Below are positions 10,396-21,860 of a stretch of 64,000 nt of DNA, piece by piece. The notes beneath the pieces are model-generated. The model did not search any database, was not told the origin of the DNA, and saw nothing but the letters and a program-made list of their open reading frames with translations. Location of the stretch: contig OX419755.1 of assembly GCA_948567375.1 (NCBI GenBank), positions 8,375,001 through 8,439,000 of the forward strand, given 5' to 3'. The stretch comes from Lunularia cruciata (Eukaryota > Streptophyta > Marchantiopsida > Lunulariales > Lunulariaceae). The number at the start of each line of letters is the position of its first letter. The stretch's first letter is position 1. The translations under genes and the position numbers were made by a program.

Positions 10396-11208
10396 GTGGA
10401 AGAGTTGCTAGCAAGACCAGCCTTTGAGAGAGCACGGTTCACACATGGTGTTGTCTTATTGGATAACTATTGGAGAATTTTCCGTTTGGTGGGACCACAA
10501 AGAGTCTTGTTAGACTCTGGTGCACAACCCCTTATGTTGGGGAAGGCGGCAGTGGTCAATCTAGAGTTACGGAAGACCGATGTGGAGAGGTGTCCATTTC
10601 AGATCCAGACATCTCTAGGTGGTGGTTTGACATAGTACATCACATGTGGGGAGCTTGTTGTCCAAGTTCAGCTTGGGCATCCGACTGATAGCTTGGTGGT
10701 GAGAGCTCAGGGTATTGCAACAATAGCTGAGTCATATGATGTGCTAGTTGGGAGAGCAATGTTATACCCCATGGGTTTCAACATTGACTATTGGGAGGAG
10801 ACAACCTCCTATAGACCCGATTGGCAATTTGGTGAGGGATGGGTATGTCGCCTACCAGTATGCTTCAGTAGTGGCAGTCTTGGCTCACTACAGTTTGGGA
10901 CCATGGCAACATCAATTTTAGCTTTCAGTGGTGCAATTACTTGGCCTAGTGACTTGTTGGAGGGGAACGCCCATGGAGAGGATACTCCAGTACCAGAGGA
11001 GATCACTCAGATTTGGAGTACAAGTAGGATTGTTCCATCCACCTTAGATGTTCCATTATGGAGTTCAGAAGAGGCATTGCAGCAACATGTAGATCAATTG
11101 GTGCAACAAGCTTGGAGTGGAGCCTTTGTACCATCAAGAGATGAGTGTGAGGATGAGCCTCCAGAGTTGATTACTTTGACACCTCTAGATACCACATTCA
11201 TTGCTTGG
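10396..11208 (+). pseudogene. M1 aspartic protease and linker
   Basis: The frame from 10396 has RPAFERARFTHGVVLLDN, then RVLLDSGAQPLMLGKAAV, a retropepsin-like active site (Asp-Ser-Gly-Ala) with the following hydrophobic strand. After a stop at 10635 the next frame (10693-11301) continues with ESYDVLVGRAMLYPMGF, which fits the second conserved strand and ψ-loop region of retropepsins. A linker of ~130 residues without a recognised fold (TSYRPDWQFGEGWVCRLP, SRDECEDEPPELI) leads into the methyltransferase. The frames are offset by one. Processing of the polyprotein would be its role. Confidence 0.75.
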
Positions 11209-12505
11209 CAGTATCCAGCAGAGAGGATATGTCTATTGGAGTTGTTCGGTGGGATTAGCACCGGACTAGCTGCGGTATTACAGGCGGGTATACGAGTATA
11301 GAGGTACTTGTATGTAGAGAGAGATGAGATTGCTAGGCAAGTCTCTCTACATCAATGTGGCACACTTGGCCCATCCATATCTAGAGTTATTATCAATGTC
11401 AGTAGTTAGAGGTTACCAAAAGGCTCTACCAACATACATTTCCTTACTGGGAGTGCATGATCTGGAGAGACATGGGCCTATTCACTTGGTGATTTCTGGA
11501 TGGCCATGCCATACACGTGCTAGTAGAGGTTTGGGTCTTCATGATCCTTGTTTTGGTGTGTTTTGGGAGATGTTACAGATACTATGACATCTCCAAGTTC
11601 ATCAGTCCGTTTCTCTAGCTTACTTTTTGGAGATTGTGCCTTTGATGGGTGATTCTTGCACCAAAGTGGTGGCGATTACACATCAGGTCTAGTCTTGGAT
11701 GGGACCTGCTGTATTGTTAGATGCAGCCATAATGGGATCACAGGCTCATCGTCTTCATCTTTGGTGGACAAACCTCTTACTTAGAGAGGTTCTATAGCGT
11801 GCTTATGATGGGATTCAACAACTTGACCACATCCTTGTTGATGATATCTTGGATGTTGGGCGTTAGTCTTAAACAATGGTAGTGGCTGATAGGTCATCTA
11901 TGGCAGTGGTGAACCTAGTTGGACAGCCTAGAGCCGCATTTCCTACACTCATGAGTTTCCTAGGCTCTCATGCTTTTTGAGAAGGAGGACCTGGACTAGT
12001 TTGGGACTCACAATTATAGCAATTGATGGAGCTCAATGTTGATGAAAGAGAGCGGGTGATGGGTTTTTGTACCAATATTACCATTGTTCTAGTAGTGTCA
12101 GAGACATCCATGCATCAAGTGTTAGGTTAGGCTATGGACCTAAACTATTTGACATGGATTATGAGCCTTGGCTTTGTAGAGCAACATAGGATGCGCTTGA
12201 TAGGCATCACCACTCGAACACTTGTGAGCCTTGTGCCTATCGAGACGATTCAGGCACATGCTAGGGGCAATGGACCAAGTGGACATGGTATTCTTGGGAC
12301 ACAGCTAGTAGCTACTAGGGAGAGTGGTCTATTTGGAGTCCATCTAGGTGAGTGTGGGCTACTTGGAATACATCCTTGGTTCACTTGGCATGTAGCTAGA
12401 GGACGTGTGGAGCTTGCAGCCAGAGTGGAGGGAGTTTTTCACACAGAGGTTGGGATCTCTAGTGGTCAAAGGCATGACACTATTGCTCCCAAGGGCCCAA
12501 TGTAG
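11209..12505 (+). pseudogene. M1 DNMT3-like cytosine-5 DNA methyltransferase domain
   Basis: C5 methyltransferases transfer a methyl group from S-adenosylmethionine to cytosine in DNA. Motif order is linear. Motif I is LLELFGGISTGL (11233-11268). Motif IV is GWPC with the nucleophile Cys at 11507-11509, but the following Gln-Gly seen in M2 is deleted. Motif VI reads Glu-Ile-Val (11630-11638) instead of ENV. Then VLLDAAIMGSQAHRLHLWW (motif VIII region), and late in the domain ERVMGF and QVLG*AMDLNYLTWIMSLG (motifs IX-X). The spacing resembles DNMT3 more than Dnmt1 or bacterial enzymes. Stops, a frameshift near 11305 and the altered motifs make it inactive. The tail to 12505 is unassigned. Confidence 0.85.
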
Positions 12506-13560
12506 CAGCTAGTCAGTACGTCTTCTACTCCTACTATAGTTACAGAGGATACTTGGGTGCTAGATCTTGAACCAAGCTTACTGGAGAGGAAAGATGGAGG
12601 GTTTGGAGGTTCTTGAGGAGCCACACAAGTTGTTTTGTCTTCAATATGAAGGATTTGGGTGCTCTAAAGGGGCTTGGTATATGAATTGAGCTGACTAGCA
12701 ATACACCAGTTTTTTGATGTCCTTATCAATATAGTGAGATGGAGAGGACATTGATTCAAAGCCACAGTAGTGACCTTTTTGAGGTTGGTTTGGTGGAGAT
12801 TTCACATAGAGAGTATGCATCAACAACAGTGATGCTAGCCAAGAAGGATATGCATGGCAACTACACAGATAGGCAGATGTGTGGAGATTACCGTTCTATC
12901 AACCAATAGACCAGGGCTGATCGTTATGCCATGCCTACACCGGAGGAGATTTTTGATGCAATTGGGCATGCAAAGGTCTTCAGTACTTTGGATCTTAGAG
13001 CGGGATATCATCAGTTGCCAATCAAAGAGGAGGATAAGTCCAAGACAACATTTTGGGCTATTGATCCTCACGGCAAGGATGTGTTATATCAGTGGAGGTT
13101 CTTACCATTTGGATTAAAGAATGCTCTTGCTGAGTTTTAGAGGGTCATGGATAGGTTCCTATTTGGATTGGATTTTGCTTGGTGCTATATTGATGACATT
13201 TTGGTCTATAGCACTACTGTGGAGGAGCATGAGAGAGTTGTTGGAGGTGTTTGAGAGGTTGAGATCTCATGGACTCAAATTACATCCTGGGAAGTGTAGG
13301 TTCTTCCACAAGCAGGTTGAGTATTTGGGTCACACTATCTACCCCGGAGGACTTGGTGTTCAGCAAACCAAGGTAGAGGCTATTGCATGTATTCCTTGGC
13401 CTATGGATGTGAGTAGAGTGCAAGCATTCCTTCGGTTGGCAAACTTCTATTGCTGCTATGTTAGAGGATTTAGTGCCATTACCAAGGCCTTGGCAAAGTT
13501 GACCAAGCTTACACAGGAGTGGTGTTGGGGAGATGAGCAAGAGAGAGCTTTTGTAGAGCT
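12506..13560 (+). pseudogene. M1 reverse transcriptase
   Basis: This is a Ty3-type reverse transcriptase directly downstream of the methyltransferase. Visible blocks are DMHGNYTDRQMCGDYR in one frame, AMPTPEEIFDAIGHAKVF, STLDLRAGYHQLPIKEED, TFWAIDPHGKDVLYQWRF and LPFGLKNALAEF followed by a stop. In another frame come the catalytic CYIDDILVYS (about 13182-13211), then LKLHPGKCRFFHKQVEYLGH and the thumb (QAFLRLANFYCCYVRGFS). The catalytic Asp-Asp pair is intact but the frame is split near 13140 and 13240. Confidence 0.85.
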
Positions 13561-14261
13561 CAAGGAGAGGTTGATATTTGCTCCTATGTTGAGGAGACTG
13601 ATCAGAGGACGACCATTTAGGTTCATATTGATTGGAGTATGTTGGGGCTTGGAGCGGTGCTCACCCAACATGATGATGAGGGGAAGGAGTTTGTGGTGGC
13701 CTATGCTAATCGATCCAACAATTCAGCAGAGGCAAAGTATAGTTCATATGAGGGAGAGTGCTTGGTAGCAATTTGGGCAGTAGCACATTTTTGATGTTAC
13801 CTTTTTGGTAACCCCTTCACTCTCATCATTGATCATCAGCCACTAAAGTGGTTGATGGAGTCCGACAAGCTTTCAAGGAAGCTTGCACGATGGGCTTTGA
13901 TGTTACAGGAGTATGATTTCACGGTTGTTCATAGACCTAGAGTTATGAACCGTGATGGAGATGGGTTGAGTAGAAACCCATGTCCTAGCCAGCAAGATCA
14001 GATTGGAGCACATTGGCATGGTGAGACAGATGAGGAGATGGTGTCAGGTTGGCATGCATTGGTCTCTTTGTGTATATTTTCATAGGCTCTGGTAGTATCT
14101 CTCATATCGCATACAAGAGGAGTTATTGAGGTCACATATCCAGAGAGTGAAGATATTGGTACAATTCAGCGAGACATTCATGATGATGTCTTAGTGATGG
14201 ACTATCTTTACACTGGTGTTGTGGGTGGCATAGTTGGGGCCAAGGATAGAGACCATACTAC
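13561..14261 (+). pseudogene. M1 RNase H and linker
   Basis: Ty3-type RNase H follows the thumb, in shifting frames. It shows DWSMLGLGAVLTQHDDEGKE-like sequence (about 13627-13690), SSYEGECLVAIWAVAHF then a stop, FTLIIDHQPLKWLMES and KLARWALMLQEYDFTVVHRP. The tether (GLSRNPCPSQQDQIGAHW) and a linker with DIHDDVLVMDYLYTGVV continue to about 14261. RNase H removes the RNA template during cDNA synthesis. The integrase zinc-binding domain present in M2 is missing, because sequence jumps from the AKDRD block to the integrase core at about 14262. Confidence 0.8.
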
Positions 14262-14389
14262 CTCCTGAGATCACCTTGAGGCAGAGGGCTTAGCAGAGAG
14301 AGTGGTTTAGATGGTGAAGAGAGGATTGCAAAAGTATGGTTTGTAGAGAGGCCACTTGGGAGATTGAGATCTCTTGTTACCTTGGTTGG
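14262..14389 (+). pseudogene. M1 integrase core fragment (left of C solo LTR)
   Basis: In one frame this reads HTTS*DHLEAEGLAERVV*, then MVKRGLQKYGL and RGHLGD*DLLLPWLV. It is the part of an integrase core around the catalytic Glu (in LAERVV) and the following helix. Stops interrupt it. Sequence continues at 15105 after the inserted C LTR. Confidence 0.75.
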
Positions 14390-15104
14390 TGTAATACCAA
14401 GAGCTAGCCATATGATCTAGATGTGAAATTTGGTTTGGTAACATCTAGAATGATGTTATACATGATGGTCAAAATAGATTAAATAGAAGTATCACCAAAA
14501 GAGTACTTCTACTAATAGGGCAAAAACCAAAATAGACTTGAGAACCTTAGAACCAATAGCTAAACATATGACTTAAAGGTGAAAATTGGTTTTGTAACAT
14601 CTAGAAGGATGTTACGCATGATGGACTAAGCAGATCAAAAAGAAGTATCACCAAAAGGGGACTTCTACTAATAGAGTAGGAATCGAAAGATGCCTGAAAT
14701 CTTTGAAGGCAATTTCAAAGGCCTAAATGGATGAATTAGGCCTTGAAAATCTGTTGATTCACCCCACAAGCTAGCCTCCCTTCCCCATGCTTTGTCTCAT
14801 CGAGAGCTTTCCAATGGTACCTTATGTGATTCTGAGATTCCTACAGGAAGATTCCCTAAAAGATTCTCTCTGGTCTAGGTCCTATCTGGTTGTTTGACCA
14901 ACCAGACATGTCACCCATCCAAGTAAGTAATCCAAGGGTGGAGCTTGCTGACACATCACCTATTTGTGTGCCTAATCCCATGGTGGAGCTTCCTTGGAGG
15001 AGATCCTCTTTGTCTATATAACAAAGAGAAGGTGCTCCTTTGGAGCATCGAATGTTTAAGGTGTAATCTATTTTTCTCTCTTCTCTTATCCTCGGAGTAT
15101 TACC
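14390..15104 (+). repeat. Chromovirus C solo LTR (C2)
   Basis: This is a 715-bp unit that starts TGTAATACC and ends GTATTACC, inserted in the M1 integrase frame. It is flanked by GTTGG (14385-14389) and GTCGG (15105-15109), a 4-of-5 match that fits an aged target-site duplication. The first ~350 bp match the C1 LTR. A segment of ~100 bp (TTTGTAACATC ... ACTTCTACTAATAG) occurs twice in tandem, near 14420-14520 and 14580-14680. A TATA-like CTATATAAC lies at 15014-15022. No chromovirus coding sequence remains, so it is a solo LTR. Confidence 0.8.
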
Positions 15105-15352
15105 GTCGGCCATGGGCTATCGGTTCAGCCGGCAAGCCTCCTTAGCATCATTCTCTCCATACTTTCTACTCTGTGGACGAGATCCAGATTTACCTATAGC
15201 CATTTGTCAAGATGCTACTGTAGTTTTGGACTGGGATGACCCTGATGTATGGATGAGCGCATGTTCCTAGTGGGCAAAGATCTTTTGGAGAGCAATGCCA
15301 ATGGCTTTTGAAAACTTGATGATTGCTCAGCATAGAGATAATTTATGCTATG
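15105..15352 (+). pseudogene. M1 integrase C-terminal fragment (right of C solo LTR)
   Basis: This resumes the integrase frame after the C LTR: MGYRFSRQASLASFSPYFLL, CGRDPDLPIAICQDATVVLD, DDPDVWMSACS then a stop, WAKIFWRAMPMAFENLMIA and QHRDNLCY. This is the late core and linker common in gypsy integrases (the FSPYFLLCGRDP segment is typical). It is cut at 15353 by the L-d LTR, so the C-terminal domain and PHD finger seen in M2 are not visible in M1. Confidence 0.8.
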
Positions 15353-16412
15353 TGTGGTGCCCACATTTTTTGTTTTGTTTTCAAAATAGAGAAGAAGAAG
15401 GGTATAGAGAAGTTGGATTGCGCCTATATGGCTAAAGGAGGCAAAGAAAAGAGTCTTCGGGATGAAACCCAAAGTAAAGTGACTTTGGGTCATAAGGCAA
15501 AGTACTTGGATATGCCCTATCAGCATACAACCCAAAGTAAGGAATCTTCGTATCAGAGGGAGCTCAACCCGAGGCAAAGACAGTGTAACAACCTTTCGTC
15601 GGGGTGAGAAATTTAAGAAGGGACCGTTCAAAATTGGTGGCCCATATATGTGATGTACAATTGATTGTGACAGGCGCATGCAAGAGGTGTGATTTCTTGG
15701 TAGAAACTCAAATTGAAGAGAGACAAAGAAAGCACAACTCTATAAAAATTGGGCTAACAACGAAGTAATGTCAAGCAATTTTCCTTTGCCGTTGAGAAGT
15801 CATCCTGCAGGTGATCGTGGGAAGGGAAATAGAGTTGAAGACGTGCTAGTGTGTAGAGGAGAAGTTGAGAGAGTGAAACCAAGAGACATTGAGAAAGTAG
15901 GAGAGATGGGAGGAGGAAAGAAGAACTCCGAATTTGCAGTGAGGAATCATGTGATTCGGAGGTTAGACGTGATCGCAAGAATCAAAGTTTTGAGCCGACT
16001 TCAGATCACATTCTTGGCATGGAACTGGAATGTCAGTTTTCTAGGTTTCATGACCGAGATAATCAAGAGTAAGTGTCTTGATGGCCCTAAGGAAGAGATG
16101 AAGAGAGGAAATCTGGCTTGCTGGATAGAGTCGGATTGGAGATTAGTACTCATGAGAGAGGCAGGCACGGAGCAGGGTGCCACATTCTTGGGTAAGGGAG
16201 AAGTAGCAAAAGAGACTCAAGAAGTGAGAGATGCTTTCTCTTCAAAGAGAACAAAGAATCGGTGCGGTTTCTACCTGAGAGATTAAAGAAGAAACCAAGA
16301 AGAACTAAATTGTTACTTTGCTTTGTATTTGACTAATTCTGAATCGTATCTCTACAAGAACAAACTTTACTTACCCGATTACGGCAAAAGTGATATTTGC
16401 CGGGTTGTCACA
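15353..16412 (+). repeat. L-d 5' LTR with large internal deletion
   Basis: It starts TGTGGTGCCCACATTTTT and ends GCCGGGTTGTCACA. At 1060 bp it lacks about 2.5 kb relative to the L-f LTR. The break is near 16260, where ACAAAGAATCGG joins GTGCGGTTTCTACCTGAG, with short GG/GTG homology. The deletion removes most of the LTR reading frame and the downstream TATTTAAG box. Confidence 0.9.
15768..16286 (+). pseudogene. LTR-encoded protein, N-terminal part in L-d
   Basis: This open frame of 172 codons begins MSSNFPLPLRSHPAGDRGKG, the same start as L-f (31987). It keeps the conserved core RLDVIARIKVLSRLQITFLA, WNWNVSFLGF, ESDWRLVLMREAGTEQG and GEVAKETQEVRDAFSSKRTK. It then runs through the deletion junction into the LTR tail (CGFYLRD, stop). 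A TATA-like CTCTATAAAAATT lies about 25 bp upstream of the ATG, as in other copies. The N-terminal ~165 codons carry no stop, although this is one of the older copies. Confidence 0.75.
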
Positions 16413-16500
16413 TGATTTTTGGCACCGCTGCCAAGGATACAAATCTCAGAAGTGGAAGAATACGAAGCCAAATTTGAAATTGGGTATCAACGTAATATGA

Positions 16501-19220
16501 ACGTCTGCATCGAGAGAACAATGGGAAGAGAGCTCAAAGACAAGCATTGCAGCATGAAGAAGACAAATGTCTGAACGTCCCATCCACTATTGACGAAACC
16601 AAATGAGAGGCGTTGGACTTTCAACTCCTTCACAAAGTGCAAGAAGCCCTACAAGAATTTGACCATAAGAAATGCGAGGGTGGTTGGAAAGGCTACTTCA
16701 CATCTCCCTCTTCGTCCAAGAAGAAGAAAGATTTGAGTGGCCAAACATATGCATTGCGGCCCAGTACATCGACTTCCCCTAGAGCTGTAAAGGAAGTCGC
16801 GTCCTTAAAGAACTTTGTTCGAGAAAAGATAGCACGAACACTTACGGAAGAAGAGTGTCAACATCTTCTATGAACAATTCCTTGGTTGTCCCGAAGGAAT
16901 TTTGAAGAACACATCAAAGGTGTTAATCTTGAATCTTCCACCTGGGTTGAAGTCGACACCTTCATAGAAGAAATTGTTGAAGAAGACCCCACCTTGAATT
17001 TGACGAATTGGAACCCCTAGGCTGACAACACGGCGTCAATTCCAGCCAATCCCTTAGTTCCGTCAAGTTCAACACTACCTCAGCCGATCCCAGTGCATCA
17101 AATGATGACTTCGTTGCCTATCACCCGACACACCTATCAAAAGTATAAGAGGACAGAACAAGACAAAGACCCTGATGAATTTATCAAAGAATTTGAAGTC
17201 ATCTCCTTTGCTAACAAGGAGCATGACTTGGCGGATCAACTGTGAATTTTCCCAAGTTTGCTCCGAAAGAAAGCTCGGAGCTGGTACACCCATGTGACCC
17301 AGAAGGGGTTCATACCGGCAGACTGTGTAGACTTGAGAAACAACTTCATGGAACAATTCCAAGAGGTTGACTACGACACAAGTGTCTTCACGGCACTCAA
17401 AAATTTAGACCGAGGCAAGAAGGAGAAGTTGAGAGACTACTCTGAGCAGTTCATGGCACTCTTGAACCGAGTTCCCAAGCAATTGGGGGTGGTGGGTTAC
17501 TTTGATGCCCAAGCCATCACCTGGTTCCTCGAGGGACTTTCACCAAAGATCCAAATCTTTGCAAGGGAGAGGAATGTAACTTCCCTTGACAAAGTACTCA
17601 AACATGTTGCTTGTTACGAGGTGGCCCACTCTCACTCTATCGGCAACTAGAGAAATCGGGAGAAGAAAGGCAAGAAGCCTAGAAGGAGAGCTTCAAGCAG
17701 CACATCCCCTTCTTTGGAAGAATCCTCCATGTCTTCAAGCTCTTCTTTGGAATCCAAAGAAGAATTCAAGCCAAGACGAGTAAGAAGACGTGGGGTTAAG
17801 AAACCAGTGACTCCTCCAGCAAAGAGTGTACATAAGGCGGATTCCAAGCTGGATGCCCTCATCAAGGAGCTTTTGGATTTTAAGATCTAGATGATTGGGG
17901 CCAAAGATAGAAAGAAGGCCCCAACATTTGGCAGATTGAATGTATGGTGCACCGCATGTGGCAAGTCAAGCCATGCAAACACGGAATGCAATACTTGTAA
18001 TGCATTCTCGGTGTAGCAGATTGATTGGGTTCCGGGATGGAACCAAGATGAGGAAGAAGAGGTTGTGTACCAAACGCAAGAGGTACAGCCTCAAGCTAGC
18101 ACATTGTATCAAGGTCCGAGGTTTGGACCAAGGGAGTATAACCCCAATGCTCCTCCACGAAGACCATCAATGAGCAACCAAAATTGACCTCAAAATGTTG
18201 CACCCGGAGCCTGTTACAATTGTGGCTCAATGGGACATTGGTCTCCAAACTATTTGGAGCCAAGAAGGCAAATTGGGTACGTTCCCCTGTGTGGAAATTG
18301 TAAAGGATCGAGTCATACGGGCAACCAATGTCCTCACCCACTGAACCCAAAGCCGCCTGTAAAATATGTACAGACCCCCATTGAGCGTGCAGCAATTCAA
18401 GCAAAGGGGGATACAAATGTAAATTGCATCATGCTTGAGGAGGAGAGACCTCAGGAAGGGAGTCCGGCCTTGGAAGGAGAATGGCCGGACCTTGAAATTT
18501 TGAAGGTTGAGACACACGCCAGTAAGAAGAAGCGTGATCCCAAAGAACGGAGTATGACCTCCTCATCTTCCAGAAAGACAAAGAGACTGCGCCCAAAAGC
18601 AATTCTTTCTGCCAAGGAGGAAAAGATCCTATTGAAAGCCAAAGCTCAAGCCTTGCAAAAAGAACTAAAGGAGGCAGTACTCAGGACTCGGGAACTGAGT
18701 TTGGAAGAGGAGATGAAGACAAAGTCTCTAGTTTTTCCGGTGGACATCCGATCCAAAGTAAAGGGTCTGATCCAAGCCAAGGTGGGCCAACCCGAGGAAC
18801 CTCGAGTTAAGGCCACTAGCAATCCCATCACTATTTTGAAGCGTCCCGAAGTCAAGATGGAACATGGAGAGACTTCAAACCCAAAGCCGAAGGCAAAGAC
18901 GGTCAAATTGGGAGGAGTACTCCAATACGATATTGTAACAGATTTGGCAGTCACAAATGCCAACATTACATTCAAGCAATTGTGGGAAGACAACAAGCTG
19001 TACAAGAAGCAGCTAAATTCGGCCCTCAAGAAGGTGAGGTTGATGTCAAAGAAGGACCTGCCGGCTATTTATTGTATTAAACAAGAAGATTTGGGATCTC
19101 CCAAGGTAGACGTGGAGATTGCAAGGTGCATGATCACATTGATACCCATTGATTCGGGGTCCAGAGTGAATGTCATGACCAAAGATACTGCAAATCGACT
19201 CAGGTATCATATGTTTGAGC
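16501..19220 (+). pseudogene. L-d gag and start of protease
   Basis: This is gag of family L, aligned to L-f. The L-f start codon position reads ACG here (16501). A 2-base deletion soon after shifts frame, then one frame runs on with stops at 16871 and others. Visible parts are LLHKVQEALQEFDHKK, the capsid-type core (TVARSWYTHVTQKGF-like, NNFMEQFQEVDYDTSVF, EKLRDYSEQFMALLNRVP), a Ser/Lys/Arg-rich segment and three zinc knuckles: CTACGKSSHANTEC, CYNCGSMGHWSPNY (last Cys changed to Tyr) and CGNCKGSSHTGNQC. The protease active site IPIDSGSRVNVM is intact near 19140-19180. A 4-base deletion near 19225 changes frame. Confidence 0.85.
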
Positions 19221-21860
19221 CAACACCCCCTTGAAATTTGCAAACCAAACCAGGAGACGGCCTTTGGGCATGCTGTCAAACATAACCATGATCATTGGAG
19301 GGGTGCCCTTCAAGTTGAATTACATTGTGTTGCAACCAGTGACAAAGATTGGTTACCCTATGTTGATTGGAAGACCTTTGTTGTACAATGCCCAAGTTGT
19401 GGTGGATTGGCATCAGCAAAAGTTAAGATTCAAGGACATTTTGTCCGAAGATCAAAAGCTGGTGACTGTGAGTTGGACAAAAGTTCCACACCTCAGAGAA
19501 AAAATTTTGTCGGAAGAAGAGGATGAATCCAAAGACTCCTTGTCTTTGTCCTCAGACGAATCCGAAGACAAAGTCCAAGTGAACTATTTGGAATGCTACA
19601 AGGTGGATGTCAAAGACAAAGATCCATATGACCTCGCCTTGGGTGAACCTGACTTGGAGGAAGGGGGTTTGATGGTAGCTTGCCTCGGGTTAAGCCGAGT
19701 AAGCCACGTTGAAGGAGTCATCAACCTTGATGACTGTCAAGATCTTGTATTGACTGAAGGAAAAGCTTTAAAAATTTTAAAGACAGTCACTTCGGAGGAG
19801 TTGGCAGGATACACTACCCTGTTCATAGAATTCCAGGATGTATTTGCCTGGTCTATTGATCAAATGCCGGGTATTCCATGAGAATTTGGAGAACATTGGA
19901 TTGATCTGGTTGAAGGTGCAGTTCTGGTTTGGCAGAGACAATACCGCCTGAACCCGAAGTACTCACTTTTGGTGAAAGATGAAATCGACAAGTACTTAGG
20001 GGCCGGAATCATCTTCTCTATCTTAAGCAGACAATGGGTTTCTCCCATTGTCATTGTCCCGAAGAAGAAAACAGGGAAGATCTGAGTGTGCCAAGACTTT
20101 TGTAAGTTGAACGCAGTCACAAGGAAGGATCATCATCCCTTGCCTTTTACCGATACAATTTTAGATCAAGTAGCTGGTCACCATTGTTATAGCTTTCTCG
20201 ATGGATTTTCAGGGTACAATCAAGTATCCATTCAAGAAGAAATCAAGGATAAAACTACATTCACGACTGATTAGGGCACTTTTGCTTACAATCAAATGCC
20301 CTTTGGGTTGTGTAATGCACCCACTACTTTCTAGCAGATGATGAATTCAATCTTCAAAGGTTTATTGCGCAAATTTGTAGAAGTCTTCATTGATGATTTT
20401 TGTGTGTTTGGGCAAAGAGATGTACATTTAGATTACCTTTGCCAAACTTTTGAAAGGTGTCATTTTGCTGGCTTGTCATTACACCCAGAGAAATGCTTCT
20501 TTGCAATGAAGGAGGGAATTCTTTTGGGGCATCGGGTGTCAAGCCGAGGTATTGAAGTCGATGTCAAGAAGGTTAAAGTAATTGCAGCTTTGGAATCCCT
20601 GAAGAACATCCGGGAGCTGAGAGCCTTCTTGGGACATGTCGGATACTATAGACACTTTGTGTCAAATTATGCGGTGCTTGCTGCACCCCTTACAAAGCTT
20701 CTGAAGAAATCCAAAGACTATCTGTGGGAAGCAAATCAAGAAGAAGCTTTCCAGGTGTTGAAGAAGAAGTTGGTTGAAGCACCAGTTATGAGAGCCCTAA
20801 ATTGGGACGTCCCTTTTCATGTATATGTGGACACTTTGTCCATGGCCATCGGAGTTGTCTTAAGTCAGAAAGACGAGAAGAAGAAGGACTATACGGTGTA
20901 ATATGCCAACCAACAACTTTCAGTTTCTGAAAAGAACTATTCAATGACTGAAAGAGAAGCACTCGGAATGGTGTATGCCTGCAAGAAATTTTGCCACTAC
21001 TTGTTGGGATACGAGTTTGTCTTCTATGTTGACCATTATGCATTGCAACATTTGGTCAAGAAGGCAGATTTGTCTGGGCAAATTGCAAGATGGATCTTGT
21101 TGTTACAAGAATTCACATATATTGTACAAGTAAGGAAGAGAGCTTTGCATTCGAATGCGGACTTCCTGTCCAGGTTAGAAACTCAAGACCAAGAGAGGGA
21201 AATTGACAATCGGTTCCTTGACGAAGAGTTATATCAATTATTAGCAATGCAAAGTACAAGGTATGCAACAGAATATCATTATCTGCATACTCTCCATTGT
21301 CCTGAAGGGATGGACCCGGAGCAAAGGGTAGTCTTTCTTAGGAAAATGGGGCCATACTAGCTCAAACACAACATTTTATTCAAGATGGGTGAAGATGAAG
21401 TACTTCAGCGATGCTTGGAGTCATACAAAGTAGGAGGAGTGATTGAATCTTTACACTCTAAAGCATTGGGAGGACACTATGCTCTGAAGAATACTCTAAA
21501 GAAGATTCTTTTGGCAGGGTATTGGTGGCCTATAATGTACAAAAACGTGCATGCTCATATCCAAAGCTGTGATGCTTGTCAAAGAACAGGGAAGCCAATG
21601 GCTACTTCTCAATGACCTCTGAGACCAATTTTGCCTTTAGCCCCATTTGAGAAATGGGTGATTGATTTTGTGGGTCCCATTCAACCATTGACCCAAGTCA
21701 CAAGAAAGCGATACATTTTGGTTTGCACTGACTATGCTACCAAGATGGTCAAAGCTGAAGCAACTCGCAGAAATGATGCTGAAACTATGGCGGAATTTTT
21801 CTTTTGAAACATCATCTCCCGATATGGGTGTCCTCTGGAATTGGTCAGTGACCAAGGAAC
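19221..21860 (+). pseudogene. L-d protease end, reverse transcriptase, RNase H, integrase front
   Basis: This continues the polyprotein in a second frame with in-frame stops. The protease tail is YPMLIGRPLLYNAQ. An acidic linker (SLSSDESEDKVQ) follows. Reverse transcriptase shows YRLNPKYSLLVKDEIDKYLG, FLDGFSGYNQVSIQEE and MPFGLCNAP, and keeps the catalytic FIDDFCVFG that L-f has lost. RNase H has YVDTLSMAIGVVLSQKDE and TEREALGMVYACKKF. Integrase has the HHCC domain (GGHYALKNTLKK, CDACQRTGK) and IDFVGP, and stops at the second catalytic Asp (LVSDQG) where A2 is inserted. No chromodomain can be judged. Confidence 0.88.

Larger units (their letters stand above)
9746..15352 (+). mobile_element. 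Family M gypsy element M1 carrying a DNA methyltransferase (internal region only)
   Basis: This is a plus-strand internal region ordered gag-like, protease, DNA methyltransferase, reverse transcriptase, RNase H, integrase. The same order and sequence appear on the minus strand in M2. Neither LTR is visible. The left side joins a family L leader at about 9745 and the right side is cut at 15353 by the L-d LTR. A C solo LTR (14390-15104) splits integrase. Frames are broken throughout by stops and frameshifts, and about 450 bp or more are missing near 14261. It is the oldest layer of the right-hand nest. Confidence 0.85.
15353..21860 (+). mobile_element. Family L element L-d, truncated by A2
   Basis: The plus-strand element has its 5' LTR at 15353-16412, a primer-binding site at 16420-16438 (TGGCACCGCTGCCAAGGAT, a degraded tRNA-Asp match), then gag, protease, reverse transcriptase, RNase H and the front of integrase. 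It ends at 21860 inside the integrase core, where the A2 LTR begins. The rest should lie beyond the window. It interrupts M1 integrase. Confidence 0.9.
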
